Positions 10,158-18,909 of a stretch of 34,389 bases of DNA are shown piece by piece. The notes beneath the pieces are model-generated. The model was not told the origin of the DNA, did not search any database, and worked only from the letters and a program-made list of their open reading frames with translations. This DNA is from Nitrospirota bacterium. GTDB lineage: Bacteria > Nitrospirota > Nitrospiria > Nitrospirales > UBA8639. Position numbers and translations under genes: made by a program. Numbering within the stretch: the first letter of the stretch is position 1; every line of letters starts with the position of its first letter. The stretch lies in assembly GCA_003696975.1 (NCBI GenBank), contig RFGT01000107.1:1-34389 (forward strand), in the 5' to 3' direction.

Positions 10158-11113
10158 GGAACCTCAAGAGGCGTGGTACTATGAAATTTCACTTCGATAT
10201 AAGCCTTATCTTTCAACTCTCTCACCCAGGCCTGATAGGCTGCATCGAGTTTTTGCTGGTAAAGCCTCTGGTGAATCTGCTCGCGGACGGCTTCGAGCGG
10301 CTTGACTGTTGGGGGTTTGACTTCCTCCAAGGCGAGAATATGAATTCCCAGTCGGGTCTGAATGGGATGGCTGAACTCCCCGGGTGACAACTGTTCCAGG
10401 ACCGCGGCTAAAGGAGCCAGCAACTCCTCACGTCGCACATACCCTAGGTCCCCGCCATGAGCACGTTCGGGACCGTCAGAGTATCGTTCTGCCAGCTTAG
10501 CGAACGCCGCTCCTGCCCGGAGTTCCTCAAATACACGCTGAGCGCGAGCCTTCGTTTCGCGTTCAGACTCACCAGGCCGGGGAAGAAATAAGATTTGGCG
10601 CAGGTGATATTCCGGGGGATTCAGAAATTGATGAGAGAACTGCTTATAGTACGCTTGGATTTCGCGAGGTGAAACCACTACGTGTCGTCGGATGCTAAAG
10701 TCTCGGACTCGCTGGAGAAGTAGCTCTTCTCGAAGACGCTGGCGAACAAGCGGCTGGGGCAGCGCAGATGCTCCGTTTGTGGAGAGCTTCTGCAGGGCTC
10801 CTTCGACCTGCTCGTCCGTGACGGTGAGCCCCAATGCCTTGGCTTCTTGGAGTTGGAGTTTCCGTTCTATCAGCCGATTGAGCACATCGTATTCCTTTTG
10901 CTGAATCCGTCGTTGCAGCTCGGCTCCGCTAAAGCGGGCCTGTAGTCGGATGCGTTCATCCCGAAGCTCACGCTGAAGTTCGGAAAGGGTGATCACCTCT
11001 GTGTTAACAATCGCGGCAATACCGTCAGCTAACGGTTTGGCTGCGGGAGAAGATGCCGGGAAAATGGTTCCCTCTGCCACAAGCCAGGCCAGGGCCATCC
11101 ATAGAAGTCTCAC
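10154..11113 (-). CDS. surA: SurA-type periplasmic chaperone / parvulin peptidyl-prolyl isomerase
   Basis: This is a periplasmic folding factor for outer-membrane proteins. From the GTG at 11113 (319 aa) it begins with a classic signal peptide: MRLLW, a hydrophobic stretch, and a likely cleavage after SSPAA. A SurA N-terminal domain follows, rich in helices with ERKLQLQEAKALG. One parvulin domain comes next, shown by HLRQILF, AERYSDGPERAHGGDLGYV and TRLGIHILALEEV. E. coli SurA has two parvulin domains, so this is a shorter relative. The frame stays open to an ATG at 11254, inside mfd, but the added 47 residues precede the signal peptide and look non-coding. It is downstream of mfd. Confidence 0.85.
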   Translation of the reverse strand: MRLLWMALAWLVAEGTIFPASSPAAKPLADGIAAIVNTEVITLSELQRELRDERIRLQARFSGAELQRRIQQKEYDVLNRLIERKLQLQEAKALGLTVTDEQVEGALQKLSTNGASALPQPLVRQRLREELLLQRVRDFSIRRHVVVSPREIQAYYKQFSHQFLNPPEYHLRQILFLPRPGESERETKARAQRVFEELRAGAAFAKLAERYSDGPERAHGGDLGYVRREELLAPLAAVLEQLSPGEFSHPIQTRLGIHILALEEVKPPTVKPLEAVREQIHQRLYQQKLDAAYQAWVRELKDKAYIEVKFHSTTPLEVP

Positions 11114-11234
11114 TTGCAGGCCTGGCCAATATGGCCTGCCCCGAAGGCTAGCCAGGATTACCTGAGCGAACCAAAGACAGGGGTGCCATTGGGAAGGCAC
11201 CTGCTCCCACGAGATGTGCCGTACCGTGGCAACG

Positions 11235-14200
11235 TTAGTGAGAAGACAAGGCATACTGCTGAAGGCCCTTCAAGACGTGCTGGAGTTCTTGCTCAAGAGA
11301 GGCCCAATCTTGGCAAGTGGTCGAGAGTTCAATGGTCCGGGGAGCAAGAAATCGAAGCCGACCCTGGGCAGCGTCCATCAACCACTGAATCCCTGACGCG
11401 GACAGGGTAACGTTGGGGCGAAACACGAGACTGATCCCTCCAGGCTTTGTTTCTACCGTTTCCACCCCACTAGCCTTGGCTAAGATCTTGATATGCATCA
11501 CTTCAAATAACCGCTCCACGGGGTCAGGCAGTAGTCCATAGCGATCCTGAATCTCGCCGTGCAAGACAGCGAGCTCCCCAATATGCTGGCAGGAGGCCAA
11601 GCGCTTGTACAGTGACAAACGCTGATGTTCATCTTCCACGTATTCTTGCGGAATATAGGCAGATACTGAGAGGTGGAGCGTGGGATCGTAGTCTTCCTCC
11701 ACCTGCTGCCCCTTTAATTGTTGAACCGCTTCTTCGACCATTTTCATATAGAGATCGAGTCCCACCGCGGCAATATTGCCGGACTGCTGCTTCCCAAGCA
11801 AATTTCCAGCCCCTCGAATTTCAAGGTCGGCTGCAGCAATCCGAAACCCCGATCCCAAATCAGCAAATTCCTGAATGGCCATGAGACGCTTCTGGGCCTC
11901 AGTCGTGAGGACTTCCTCATTGGGGAAGAAAAAGTAGGCATAGGCCTGTTCCCCAGCACGGCCTACTCGACCGCGAAGTTGGTACAACTGAGCTAACCCG
12001 AAGAGATCAGCCCGGTCGACAAGAATCGTGTTGGCCCGGGAGAGATCCAGGCCCGATTGGATGATGGCGGACGCCACGAGCACGTCAGCTTCCCCATGGA
12101 AGAATCGCAACATGACTCCTTCCAGCACGCGTTCGGGCATCTGTCCGTGAGCCATGATCACCCGAGCCTCCGGCACAAGCTCCTGGAGCCAGGCTGCCGT
12201 CCGTTCCATGGTTTCCACACGGTTATGCACATAAAACGTTTGTCCGCCTCGGGCCAACTCGCGGCGAATGGCTTCTCGCACCACATGAGGGTCAAAACGG
12301 AGAACATGCGTCCTGATGGCTAACCGACCTGCCGGCGGGGTGTCAATTACCGACAAATCCCGAACTCCGGAAAAAGCCATTTGCAGGGTGCGCGGAATAG
12401 GAGTCGCGGTGAGGGTCAGCACATCGACGTGGGTGCGAAGCTGTTTTAAGCGTTCCTTATGACGCACGCCAAACCATTGCTCCTCGTCAATGATAACTAA
12501 TCCCAGATTTTTAAACTGCACATCCTTTTGAAGGAGCCGGTGGGTCCCGATAACAATGTCGATGACTCCCGAGGCCAAATCTGCCAGGAGAGCTTTCACA
12601 TCACGGGGCGTTTGAAACCGAGAGAGCACGCCAATGCGCACGGGAAATGCCGCGAATCGTTGGCAGAACGTTTCGTAATGTTGCTGGGCCAGCAAGGTCG
12701 TGGGCACCAGGACTGCCACTTGCCGCCCGTCTTGGACCGCGGTGAAGGCGGCTCGCATGGCCACTTCGGTTTTCCCGTATCCCACGTCACCGCAGACCAG
12801 GCGGTCCATGGGCTTAGGCGATGCCATATCGCGGCGAATCTCCTCGATAGCCCGCAACTGATCAGGCGTTTCCTCGTAGTCAAACGCCGCCTCGAATTCA
12901 TGGGTCAAGAGCGGATCTTCACGGTAGGTTCTGCGTTGAATGACTTCGCGACTAGCGTACAGTTGGACAAGTTCCTTGGCCATATCTTCGATATTTTTTC
13001 TGACACGCGCCGTGGTTTTGGCCCAACTCCCACTCCCCAGGCGATCGAGTTTGGGGACGTGCTGTTCCGCTCCACGATAGCGTTGAATCTGATTGAGGCG
13101 ATCCAAGGGCACGTACAGCGTGTCCTGGCCCGCAAACTGGAGGATCAGGTAATCGCTTTCGAACCCTTGAACGGAGAGACGGCGAAGTCCTTGATACCGA
13201 CTGATGCCATAATGGACATGGACGACATAGTCCCCGACATTCAGATCATCCAGAGACGAGAGAAAGGTCGCTGCCTTGCTCTTGCGAGGATGCCGAAGGC
13301 GAGAGGACTTAGCAAAAAGTTCTTCTTCCGTGACAATGGTGAACCGTCCCCCATCCCAGACGAACCCCGACGACAGCAAACCATGGGTGATGAAAAATGG
13401 AGTCTGCGCCGCGAACGTCGGGGCCCAGAAACGCGGCTCCCAATTGACGGCTGGTGCCTCGTGTTCGGAAAACAGGGTCAGCAAGCGTCCAGCTTGGCCA
13501 TGATGCCGGGCCACCACCAGAACCGGACCTTTGTGTCGCAGGGATTCAAGCGTTTGCTGGGTCTGACGAAAGGCCATGCCCTGAAGCCCTAGCCCCACGC
13601 TTCGGGGACTCTGAACAGGAAAGGAAACAATAGGATGCCACTTGTCTTCACCTGGTGGGTGCAGATCGCAGGCAAGGGTTGTCCAGGCCTTGAACATGGG
13701 CTGCAGGTCTTCCCAGTGGAGGTAGAGGGTCTCGGGAGGAGGATAGGCTGAGGAATGGTGCGAACTCTGCTCCCACGCGGTCACCACGTTCTCCCATACC
13801 TGCTTGGCCTGCTTGACCAACTGCCCGGGACGATCCAGCACCACAATGGACGGTTCGGGGAAATACTCGATGAGTGTATGGAGTGGGGAATAGATTTCAG
13901 GACAGTACCATTCAGCGTCGTTGGGGATGCCTGCTCCGGCGCTGTCGAGATCTTGAGACGGCCGCACGTATTCCCGGGCAGGCAGGATCCACCCTTGAGA
14001 GAGCGACATTGTGGATTCCTGGGTGGAGGGGTCGAAGAGTCGTGTGGATTCCACTGTATCTCCGAGAAACTCTATTCGTAAGGGATCGTCATAGGCAGTG
14101 GAAAAGATATCGATAATCCCTCCCCGCACGGCAAACTCCCCGGGAATATCAACAACGGAAACCCGTCGGTATCCTAGGCGAAGCAAGTGGACCAGCAGGT

Positions 14201-14804
14201 GCTCGCGCTCTATCACTGTACCCGGCTTCAAGGACAGACAAGCTCGGGAAAATACCGTTTGTGGGAGGATGCGCTGAAGTCCGGTCTCCAGGGATGCGAC
14301 TACGATGGTTGGAAGATGTTGCTGCAACCGAAACAACGCGCGCATACGTTGGGCGATCCGATCGGTCGAAGGAGGGACCGCCTCGTAGGGGGCGTGCCCG
14401 CGGTCGGGGAAATAGGCGAGCGTCTCTTGCGGAAGGCCGTACAAGGTGTAAAAGAAGTGGAGGTCTTGATAGAGTTGCTCTGCGTCTTGAGGGGTGGGAG
14501 TGAGAAGTAGCCAGGAACTCGGCCCACCATGCCCGGCCGTGAGATGCGGATCCCCGGGACAATCGCTCAATAATTGTCGGGGGTGCATGAGCAGGGTGAG
14601 CACCCATGCCAGGCAGGCGCCATGGGGTCCGACAATAAAGGCTCTGCCGCTTGGGCATGAAAGGGCTGCCCGCAGAGGACTCAGCACCTGAGCGCAAGTT
14701 GTGGGAACGGACATGGTCAGAGGATTGTCTGCCGATTTATCCATGGCGAGAGACATCCACTGTGCCAGACCCGGAGTGGTCTCTGGTGTGGTGGGCTGTG
14801 TCAC
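11235..14804 (-). CDS. mfd: Transcription-repair coupling factor Mfd
   Basis: Mfd pushes stalled RNA polymerase off damaged DNA and recruits UvrA. At 1189 aa it has the family order. A UvrB-like N-terminal part comes first, with [15 protein letters not shown] and [10 protein letters not shown]. The RNA-polymerase-interacting domain follows ([17 protein letters not shown]). The RecG-like translocase comes next, with Walker [10 protein letters not shown] (K678), DEEQWFG and [11 protein letters not shown], then QLRGRVGR and the C-terminal TRCF domain. The listed start is GTG 14804, which overlaps rfaE2 by 68 bases. In-frame ATGs at 14756, 14744 and 14714 are alternatives, the last lying after the rfaE2 stop. 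None has a clear ribosome-binding site, so the N-terminus is uncertain by up to 30 residues. Confidence 0.97.
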   Translation of the reverse strand: MTQPTTPETTPGLAQWMSLAMDKSADNPLTMSVPTTCAQVLSPLRAALSCPSGRAFIVGPHGACLAWVLTLLMHPRQLLSDCPGDPHLTAGHGGPSSWLLLTPTPQDAEQLYQDLHFFYTLYGLPQETLAYFPDRGHAPYEAVPPSTDRIAQRMRALFRLQQHLPTIVVASLETGLQRILPQTVFSRACLSLKPGTVIEREHLLVHLLRLGYRRVSVVDIPGEFAVRGGIIDIFSTAYDDPLRIEFLGDTVESTRLFDPSTQESTMSLSQGWILPAREYVRPSQDLDSAGAGIPNDAEWYCPEIYSPLHTLIEYFPEPSIVVLDRPGQLVKQAKQVWENVVTAWEQSSHHSSAYPPPETLYLHWEDLQPMFKAWTTLACDLHPPGEDKWHPIVSFPVQSPRSVGLGLQGMAFRQTQQTLESLRHKGPVLVVARHHGQAGRLLTLFSEHEAPAVNWEPRFWAPTFAAQTPFFITHGLLSSGFVWDGGRFTIVTEEELFAKSSRLRHPRKSKAATFLSSLDDLNVGDYVVHVHYGISRYQGLRRLSVQGFESDYLILQFAGQDTLYVPLDRLNQIQRYRGAEQHVPKLDRLGSGSWAKTTARVRKNIEDMAKELVQLYASREVIQRRTYREDPLLTHEFEAAFDYEETPDQLRAIEEIRRDMASPKPMDRLVCGDVGYGKTEVAMRAAFTAVQDGRQVAVLVPTTLLAQQHYETFCQRFAAFPVRIGVLSRFQTPRDVKALLADLASGVIDIVIGTHRLLQKDVQFKNLGLVIIDEEQWFGVRHKERLKQLRTHVDVLTLTATPIPRTLQMAFSGVRDLSVIDTPPAGRLAIRTHVLRFDPHVVREAIRRELARGGQTFYVHNRVETMERTAAWLQELVPEARVIMAHGQMPERVLEGVMLRFFHGEADVLVASAIIQSGLDLSRANTILVDRADLFGLAQLYQLRGRVGRAGEQAYAYFFFPNEEVLTTEAQKRLMAIQEFADLGSGFRIAAADLEIRGAGNLLGKQQSGNIAAVGLDLYMKMVEEAVQQLKGQQVEEDYDPTLHLSVSAYIPQEYVEDEHQRLSLYKRLASCQHIGELAVLHGEIQDRYGLLPDPVERLFEVMHIKILAKASGVETVETKPGGISLVFRPNVTLSASGIQWLMDAAQGRLRFLAPRTIELSTTCQDWASLEQELQHVLKGLQQYALSSH

Positions 14805-15312
14805 GGAGTGAAGCGTCCTGAGTGGATGAGTGAAGGATTCGCTCGATCAAGTGGCTTGTGGATACGCCAGGCACACAAGGGAGCGCATGAACGGCTCCCC
14901 CTTTGGCCTCCACGAGGTCACGTCCAATGATTTGGTCGGGCGGCCAATCGCCTCCTTTGACGAGAACGTCTGGTTGGAGAGCGGCGATTACCTGGAGGGG
15001 ATTCGGTTCGTCGAAGACAACCACATAGTCCACCATTGCTAGCGCAGCCACCACTTCCGCCCGTTGCGTATCGGGGACAATAGGTCGCCCTGGCCCTTTT
15101 CTTAACAGTCGCACAGAGCGATCACTATTCACAGCCACAACCAGGATGTCACCCAAGCTCCGGGCAGACTCAAGATACCGGATATGTCCAATATGCAGGA
15201 GATCGAAGCAGCCATTGGTCAATACCACCCGTGCCCCTGCTTTCTGCTGTTGGGTGAGAAGGGAACGCAATTCCGAAAGCGGTTTGACTTTTTCTCGCAA
15301 GCGCCCAGACAT
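14737..15312 (-). CDS. rfaE2: D-glycero-beta-D-manno-heptose 1-phosphate adenylyltransferase
   Basis: The enzyme transfers AMP from ATP to heptose 1-phosphate, making ADP-heptose for the lipopolysaccharide inner core. The nucleotidyltransferase signature is NGCFDLLHIGHIRYL, with the HxGH motif. Further family stretches are VAVNSDRSVRLLKG-like, RAEVVAALAMVDYVV and PDVLVKGGDW. It is the stand-alone transferase, lacking the kinase domain of the E. coli bifunctional HldE. At 191 aa it is about 30 residues longer than the usual domain. The hydrophilic tail ([14 protein letters not shown] and on) overlaps the possible mfd start. It is first in the rfaE2-mfd-surA run and implies an LPS outer membrane. 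Confidence 0.93.
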   Translation of the reverse strand: MSGRLREKVKPLSELRSLLTQQQKAGARVVLTNGCFDLLHIGHIRYLESARSLGDILVVAVNSDRSVRLLRKGPGRPIVPDTQRAEVVAALAMVDYVVVFDEPNPLQVIAALQPDVLVKGGDWPPDQIIGRDLVEAKGGAVHALPCVPGVSTSHLIERILHSSTQDASLRDTAHHTRDHSGSGTVDVSRHG

Positions 15313-15651
15313 TTTTCAAGCTCGGGCTTCCGATTTCAAAGAAACTCAGAGGTGCAAGCCGCACCCTCTTGTGATCTCCAATCCGGTAGTATCATACCGC
15401 GTTCCAATAGGAAATCCCAGATTTCCCCACCTCATAACGCCATCACCACCAAAATCAGATCCCGGGAGGCGACGGTGTCGAATAGGGGCACACGAAATAG
15501 GGATAAAGAGAAGTTGGGACTTGCTTGAGAATCAACAGGCATCTGCTGCATGATGTGACCCGCTGAATAGGACGGATGAGGACCTCACGCCAATACATAA
15601 TTCCCCGATGGATCCCACACTGAACTCCTAATAAAGGCCTGCATTCACCTC
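15313..15651. other. Intergenic region between divergent rfaE2 and transporter genes
   Basis: This 339-base stretch should carry promoters for both neighbouring transcription units. I see no coding pattern on either strand and no confident -35/-10 pair. One 9-base inverted repeat, GTATCATAC at 15388-15396, could be an operator or part of a minus-strand -10 (TATGAT). Nothing else is supportable. Confidence 0.4.
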
Positions 15652-17127
15652 ATGCCGTCAAAGACCTTTGGAATGAAACAAAAAATCGGTCTGATAGCCG
15701 GGCCGCTTTTGGGTATGATGATGTATGGGTTGCCGCTCTCGTCTTTATCGGAAGAGGCTAAGGCGCTTGCTGCGATTCTCGTGTGGGTGGTGGTGTTTTG
15801 GATCAGTGAGGCGATTCCTTTGCCAATGACCGCCTTGCTAGGGGCCGCGGTATGTGTGCTTGTGGGATTGGGAACTGTCAAGCAGGTCTTTGCTTCGTTC
15901 GCGCATCCCATCATTTTTCTCTTCATCGGCAGTTTCTTTCTCGCAGAAGCCGTAGTCATTCATGCCCTCGATCAGCGGATTGCCACCTGGCTGCTCTCCC
16001 TTCGTTGGGCCACCTGCAGCCCGCGACGCCTGCTCTTCACCATGGGATGTGCGACGGCTCTGCTCTCCATGTGGATCAGCAACACTGCCGCAGCCGCCAT
16101 TATGGTGCCGATGGTCTTGGGAGTCCTCTCCATGCTGCGAGGCGTGGAAGCTGAGGCCGAAACATCAGAAGCAGGAGCCCTGCTGCTGATCGCGTATGGG
16201 GCAGCGGCTGGAGGCATTGCCACCATGGTCGGGACGCCACCTAATTTGATTGGGGTGGGCTTGTTGACAGAACAGGCCCACCGCACCCTGTCATTTCTGG
16301 ACTGGCTTGCGGTGGGCTTGCCGATCGCTGGGGTGATGCTTGTACTCATCTATCACGTCCTGTTTCGTCTTCATCCATTGCCCCCAACCCTGCCGCTGCT
16401 GCAAGAACACGTTCGGAGATTGCAAGTGCAATTAGGGCCGTGGACTCCAGGCCAACGCAACGCCTGTGTGGCCTTGACCCTCGCGGTTGGCTTGTGGATT
16501 TTTCCCGGGCTCGCAGGTGCGATCGCAGGGCGAGATCATGAACTTGTCGTATGGTTGAATACGCGACTCCCCAAGGAATTGGTTCCCATTGTTGCCGCTG
16601 GGCTCTTGTTTGTCCTCCCCGTGAATTTCCGTACGGGTGAATTTACCCTCTCATGGAAACAGGCGATGAACATCAACTGGGGAACGATCCTGTTATTTGG
16701 CGGAGGGTTGACCTTTGGGCATTTGATGGTGGAAACCTCTCTTGCCCGATCGATTGGAGAAGGGTTGGTGACTGTGTTTGGCAGCAGCACGTTGTGGAAT
16801 TTGACGGCCGTGGCCATTGGTACAGCATTGGTGCTGACAGAGATGGCCTCGAATACTGCGGCGGCCAGTATGCTGGTGCCTGTGGTGATTGCGATCGCCC
16901 AATCGGCTAATGTCTCCCCGGTTCCGCCGACTCTAGGAGTGTGCCTGGCAGCCAGTTTAGCGTTCGTCCTGCCCGTATCCACGCCACCCAACGCCATTGT
17001 CTATGGCACCGGCTTGGTTCCTCTTCTCTCCATGATTCGAGCAGGCTTGGTTTTGGATATCATGGGCGGTATTGTCATCTGGCTTGCACTTCGGATCCTG
17101 TGTCCGGTATTGGGGCTGAGTGAATGA
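15652..17127 (+). CDS. DASS/SLC13-family sodium:anion symporter (dicarboxylate or sulfate type)
   Basis: This polytopic inner-membrane carrier of 491 aa belongs to the divalent anion:Na+ symporter family. The two SNT motifs that bind sodium and substrate are present: MWISNTAAAAIMVP in the first half and EMASNTAAASMLVP in the second. WISEAIPLPMTAL, MVGTPPNLIGVG and VSTPPNAIVYGTG are also family features. About eleven hydrophobic segments are apparent. The substrate cannot be told from sequence; C4-dicarboxylate, sulfate and similar anions are all possible. ATG 15652 was taken; ATG 15673 is an equally good start. The stop overlaps the next gene's ATG (ATGA at 17124-17127), so translation is probably coupled. 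Confidence 0.9.
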   Translation: MPSKTFGMKQKIGLIAGPLLGMMMYGLPLSSLSEEAKALAAILVWVVVFWISEAIPLPMTALLGAAVCVLVGLGTVKQVFASFAHPIIFLFIGSFFLAEAVVIHALDQRIATWLLSLRWATCSPRRLLFTMGCATALLSMWISNTAAAAIMVPMVLGVLSMLRGVEAEAETSEAGALLLIAYGAAAGGIATMVGTPPNLIGVGLLTEQAHRTLSFLDWLAVGLPIAGVMLVLIYHVLFRLHPLPPTLPLLQEHVRRLQVQLGPWTPGQRNACVALTLAVGLWIFPGLAGAIAGRDHELVVWLNTRLPKELVPIVAAGLLFVLPVNFRTGEFTLSWKQAMNINWGTILLFGGGLTFGHLMVETSLARSIGEGLVTVFGSSTLWNLTAVAIGTALVLTEMASNTAAASMLVPVVIAIAQSANVSPVPPTLGVCLAASLAFVLPVSTPPNAIVYGTGLVPLLSMIRAGLVLDIMGGIVIWLALRILCPVLGLSE

Positions 17128-17912
17128 CCGATCCACTGGCTATAAAACGACACTGCAAGGTGGCAGTCGTGCTGCCCGCCTTTAATGCGGCCAAGACCTT
17201 GAAACAAACAGTTCAGGAGATTCCTCGCGAGTGGGTGGACTGCATTATTTTGGTGGACGATGCCAGCCAAGATCAGACCGCCACCTTGGCGAGACAGTTG
17301 GGCCTGTACGTCGTTGAGCATGCGCGAAATCGCGGCTATGGAGGCAATCAGAAGACCTGTTATCAGGAAGCTCTGGCCCAGGGCGCAGAGATTGTGGTGA
17401 TGGTGCATCCGGATTACCAATATGATCCACGTCAAATCCCCCAACTCATCACACCCATTCTGCTCGGAGAATGTGATGCTGTGTTGGGATCTCGAATGCT
17501 GGGAGGCAAATTTCTCCAAGGCGGGATGCCGGTCTGGAAGTTTTACGGAAATGTGCTCTTGACGGCACTGGCCAATTTGGTGCTCAAGGTCTTTTTTTCC
17601 GAATACCATTCCGGCTTTCGCGCCTACTCGCGACGCTATTTGGAAACGGTCAATTTCTTGGCAAATTCCGAGGACTTTGTCTTCGATATGGAAATCCTGA
17701 TTCAAGGTATTATCCACGAACTGCGAATCTGTGAGATCCCAATCTCCACACGTTACCCTCCTGAAGCGTCACAAATTGGCGTACTCAAAAGTCTCAAATA
17801 TGCCGGATCCATTTTGGTGGTGCTTACACGCTTCTGGATCCATCGGAGGGGGTGGCATCGCTTTAAGAGTTTCGCCCCGATGTCTTCCAACCCGGTCGAT
17901 CCCCTCACCTAG
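17124..17912 (+). CDS. Family 2 glycosyltransferase (dolichol/polyprenyl-phosphate sugar synthase-like)
   Basis: The 262-aa protein has a GT-A fold glycosyltransferase domain. The first strand is VAVVLPAFNAAKTL, and the nucleotide-binding ILVDDASQDQT follows. The metal-binding DxD-like position reads HPDYQYDP; relatives usually have DADGQYDP, so the first acidic residue is replaced by His-Pro. SGFRAYSRRYLETV and a later FVFDMEILIQ also fit DPM1-like enzymes. No long membrane domain is present; a hydrophobic then Arg/His/Trp-rich C-terminal segment (ILVVLTRFWIHRRGWHRF) could attach to the membrane. Donor and acceptor are unknown. It overlaps the upstream transporter by four bases. Confidence 0.85.
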   Translation: MTDPLAIKRHCKVAVVLPAFNAAKTLKQTVQEIPREWVDCIILVDDASQDQTATLARQLGLYVVEHARNRGYGGNQKTCYQEALAQGAEIVVMVHPDYQYDPRQIPQLITPILLGECDAVLGSRMLGGKFLQGGMPVWKFYGNVLLTALANLVLKVFFSEYHSGFRAYSRRYLETVNFLANSEDFVFDMEILIQGIIHELRICEIPISTRYPPEASQIGVLKSLKYAGSILVVLTRFWIHRRGWHRFKSFAPMSSNPVDPLT

Positions 17913-17928
17913 CCGTGGATTGTTTCTT

Positions 17929-17953
17929 GGCACCGGTCAGGGCGCCCGTTTTT
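17929..17953 (+). terminator. Candidate intrinsic terminator after the glycosyltransferase gene
   Basis: GGCACC (17929-17934) and GGCGCC (17941-17946) can form a six-base-pair stem with one A-C mismatch around the loop GGTCAG. Five T residues follow at 17949-17953. It lies 17 bases after the glycosyltransferase stop and just before a strong promoter. The stem is short, so confidence is moderate. Confidence 0.4.
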
Positions 17954-17970
17954 AGCCTTGAACCTTTCCA

Positions 17971-17998
17971 TTGACAATCCCTGAGGCTTGACTATAAT
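17971..17998 (+). promoter_or_regulatory. Full-consensus sigma-70 promoter for the Fis-type regulator
   Basis: TTGACA at 17971-17976 and TATAAT at 17993-17998 both match consensus exactly, separated by 16 bases. Transcription would begin near 18005, leaving a leader of about 27 bases to the ATG at 18032. This is the best promoter seen in the window. Confidence 0.85.
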
Positions 17999-18031
17999 GC
18001 ACATCCTCTTCTTGTGTAAAAAGGATCTCCC

Positions 18032-18622
18032 ATGCCAGTTCATATTGTGGTGGTCAGTGCGGATCAGCATCTGGCTGACCAAGTCTCCGAGCCTATGCCT
18101 CACCGTGTTCGGATCTCTGTGGTTCGCACGATTGAGGAGCTTTCTCAAGAGGTCCAAACCCAATCGATCCAGGGCGTGGTTGTTGATCCGATGAATGCCG
18201 CCCATATGCTGCAGGCGGTGACGCAATCTGTCGATCTCTCGCGAACAGCAGTAGTAGTCGGACCGCCTCCCGTGCTTCAGGCGGCTGCGAGACTTGGGGA
18301 ATGGCTTGGAAATGGGAGGAAGACTGCGGCGGCTCAGGGCGGTCGAGAGTGGACATTAGAGGACTTCGTCGAGTCAAAATTTGAGGAGTTTGTGAGGGCC
18401 ATGAAACTGAGCGCTGCACGAAGCTTATACCCCACGCTTATTCGAGCAGTGGAGCGACCCTTGATCAAACTCGCCCTCCAGGAGACCAATGGCAATCAAC
18501 TGCAAGCTTCTCAACTTCTTGGGATCAACCGCAACACGCTTCGCAAGAAAATGGTAGAACTCAACATCTCTACTAAACGCCAGAGGTCGAGAAATTCCGT
18601 CGATCCTGAAGACAAACCGTAG
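18032..18622 (+). CDS. Small Fis-type (NtrC C-terminal-like) DNA-binding regulator
   Basis: The 196-aa protein ends in a Fis-family helix-turn-helix at about residues 137-180: LYPTLIRAVERPLIKLALQE, then NGNQLQASQLLGINRNTLRKKM. This resembles the DNA-binding end of NtrC-type activators, but there is no AAA+ sigma-54 interaction domain. The N-terminal half (about 1-80) has a receiver-like alternation of strands (HIVVVSAD, ISVVRTI, GVVVDPM). It lacks the usual acidic pair, and I cannot identify a complete phosphorylation site. A linker of about 50 residues joins the parts. AGGA lies 8 bases before the ATG. It has its own strong promoter. Targets are unknown; a role like the nucleoid protein Fis is possible. 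Confidence 0.8.
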   Translation: MPVHIVVVSADQHLADQVSEPMPHRVRISVVRTIEELSQEVQTQSIQGVVVDPMNAAHMLQAVTQSVDLSRTAVVVGPPPVLQAAARLGEWLGNGRKTAAAQGGREWTLEDFVESKFEEFVRAMKLSAARSLYPTLIRAVERPLIKLALQETNGNQLQASQLLGINRNTLRKKMVELNISTKRQRSRNSVDPEDKP

Positions 18623-18712
18623 GCTACTTTGGCTTATCGGTAGCTCCTCCAGATGACGGTTCATGGGAACATCGCGCAAGTAAGCTTGTGAGATGAGAAA
18701 CGCGAGGATTTC

Positions 18713-18742
18713 TTGACAAGGCGCTCAAGGGTTCTCTAGCAT
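18713..18742 (+). promoter_or_regulatory. Candidate promoter for tRNA-Val (and thrS)
   Basis: TTGACA at 18713-18718 is a perfect -35. TAGCAT at 18737-18742, spaced 18 bases, is a fair -10 with four of six matches. Transcription would start around 18749, nine bases before the mature tRNA. It may also drive thrS, since I see no other clear promoter between the tRNA and thrS. Confidence 0.5.
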
Positions 18743-18757
18743 GTCCAAATTACGTAG

Positions 18758-18832
18758 AGGCGCGTAGCTCAGGGGGAGAGCGCTACCTTGACACGGTAGA
18801 GGTCGGCGGTTCAAGACCGCCCGCGCCTACCA
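18758..18832 (+). tRNA. tRNA-Val(GAC), CCA end encoded
   Basis: The 75-base gene folds into a complete cloverleaf. The acceptor stem AGGCGCG pairs with CGCGCCT. The D stem is GCTC/GAGC, the anticodon stem CTACC/GGTAG, and the T stem GGCGG/CCGCC with loop TTCAAGA. The anticodon loop TTGACAC places GAC at 18790-18792, which reads valine GUC and GUU codons. The discriminator base is A18829 and CCA is encoded at 18830-18832. The D loop is short (seven bases). It sits between the Fis-type gene and thrS. Confidence 0.97.
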
Positions 18833-18857
18833 TGTTTTAGGCTTAGACGGTGAAGGC

Positions 18858-18884
18858 CCTGTTCCCTGACCGTTGGGGAACAGG
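18858..18884 (+). promoter_or_regulatory. Stem-loop in the thrS leader
   Basis: CCTGTTCCC (18858-18866) and GGGAACAGG (18876-18884) form a perfect nine-base-pair stem around a nine-base loop, TGACCGTTG. It lies between tRNA-Val and the thrS ribosome-binding site (GAGGTG, 18896-18901). No T tract follows, so it is not an ordinary terminator. Possible roles are translational control of thrS, RNA processing or 3'-end protection of the tRNA precursor. The hairpin is seen; the function is unknown. Confidence 0.6.
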
Positions 18885-18909
18885 AGCCCGGTGATGAGGT
18901 GTACACTTC

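Noticed and set aside
12528-13592. 354-codon open frame on the + strand
   Set aside because: It is antisense to the certain gene mfd, has no recognisable domain, and arises from the codon structure of a GC-rich gene.
15146-15553. 135-codon + strand frame across the rfaE2 start and the following gap
   Set aside because: Half of it is antisense to rfaE2, and the composition is random with no motif.
18833-18909. T-box riboswitch before thrS
   Set aside because: The leader is only 77 bases, lacks the T-box sequence and has no terminator. It holds a single hairpin, reported separately.
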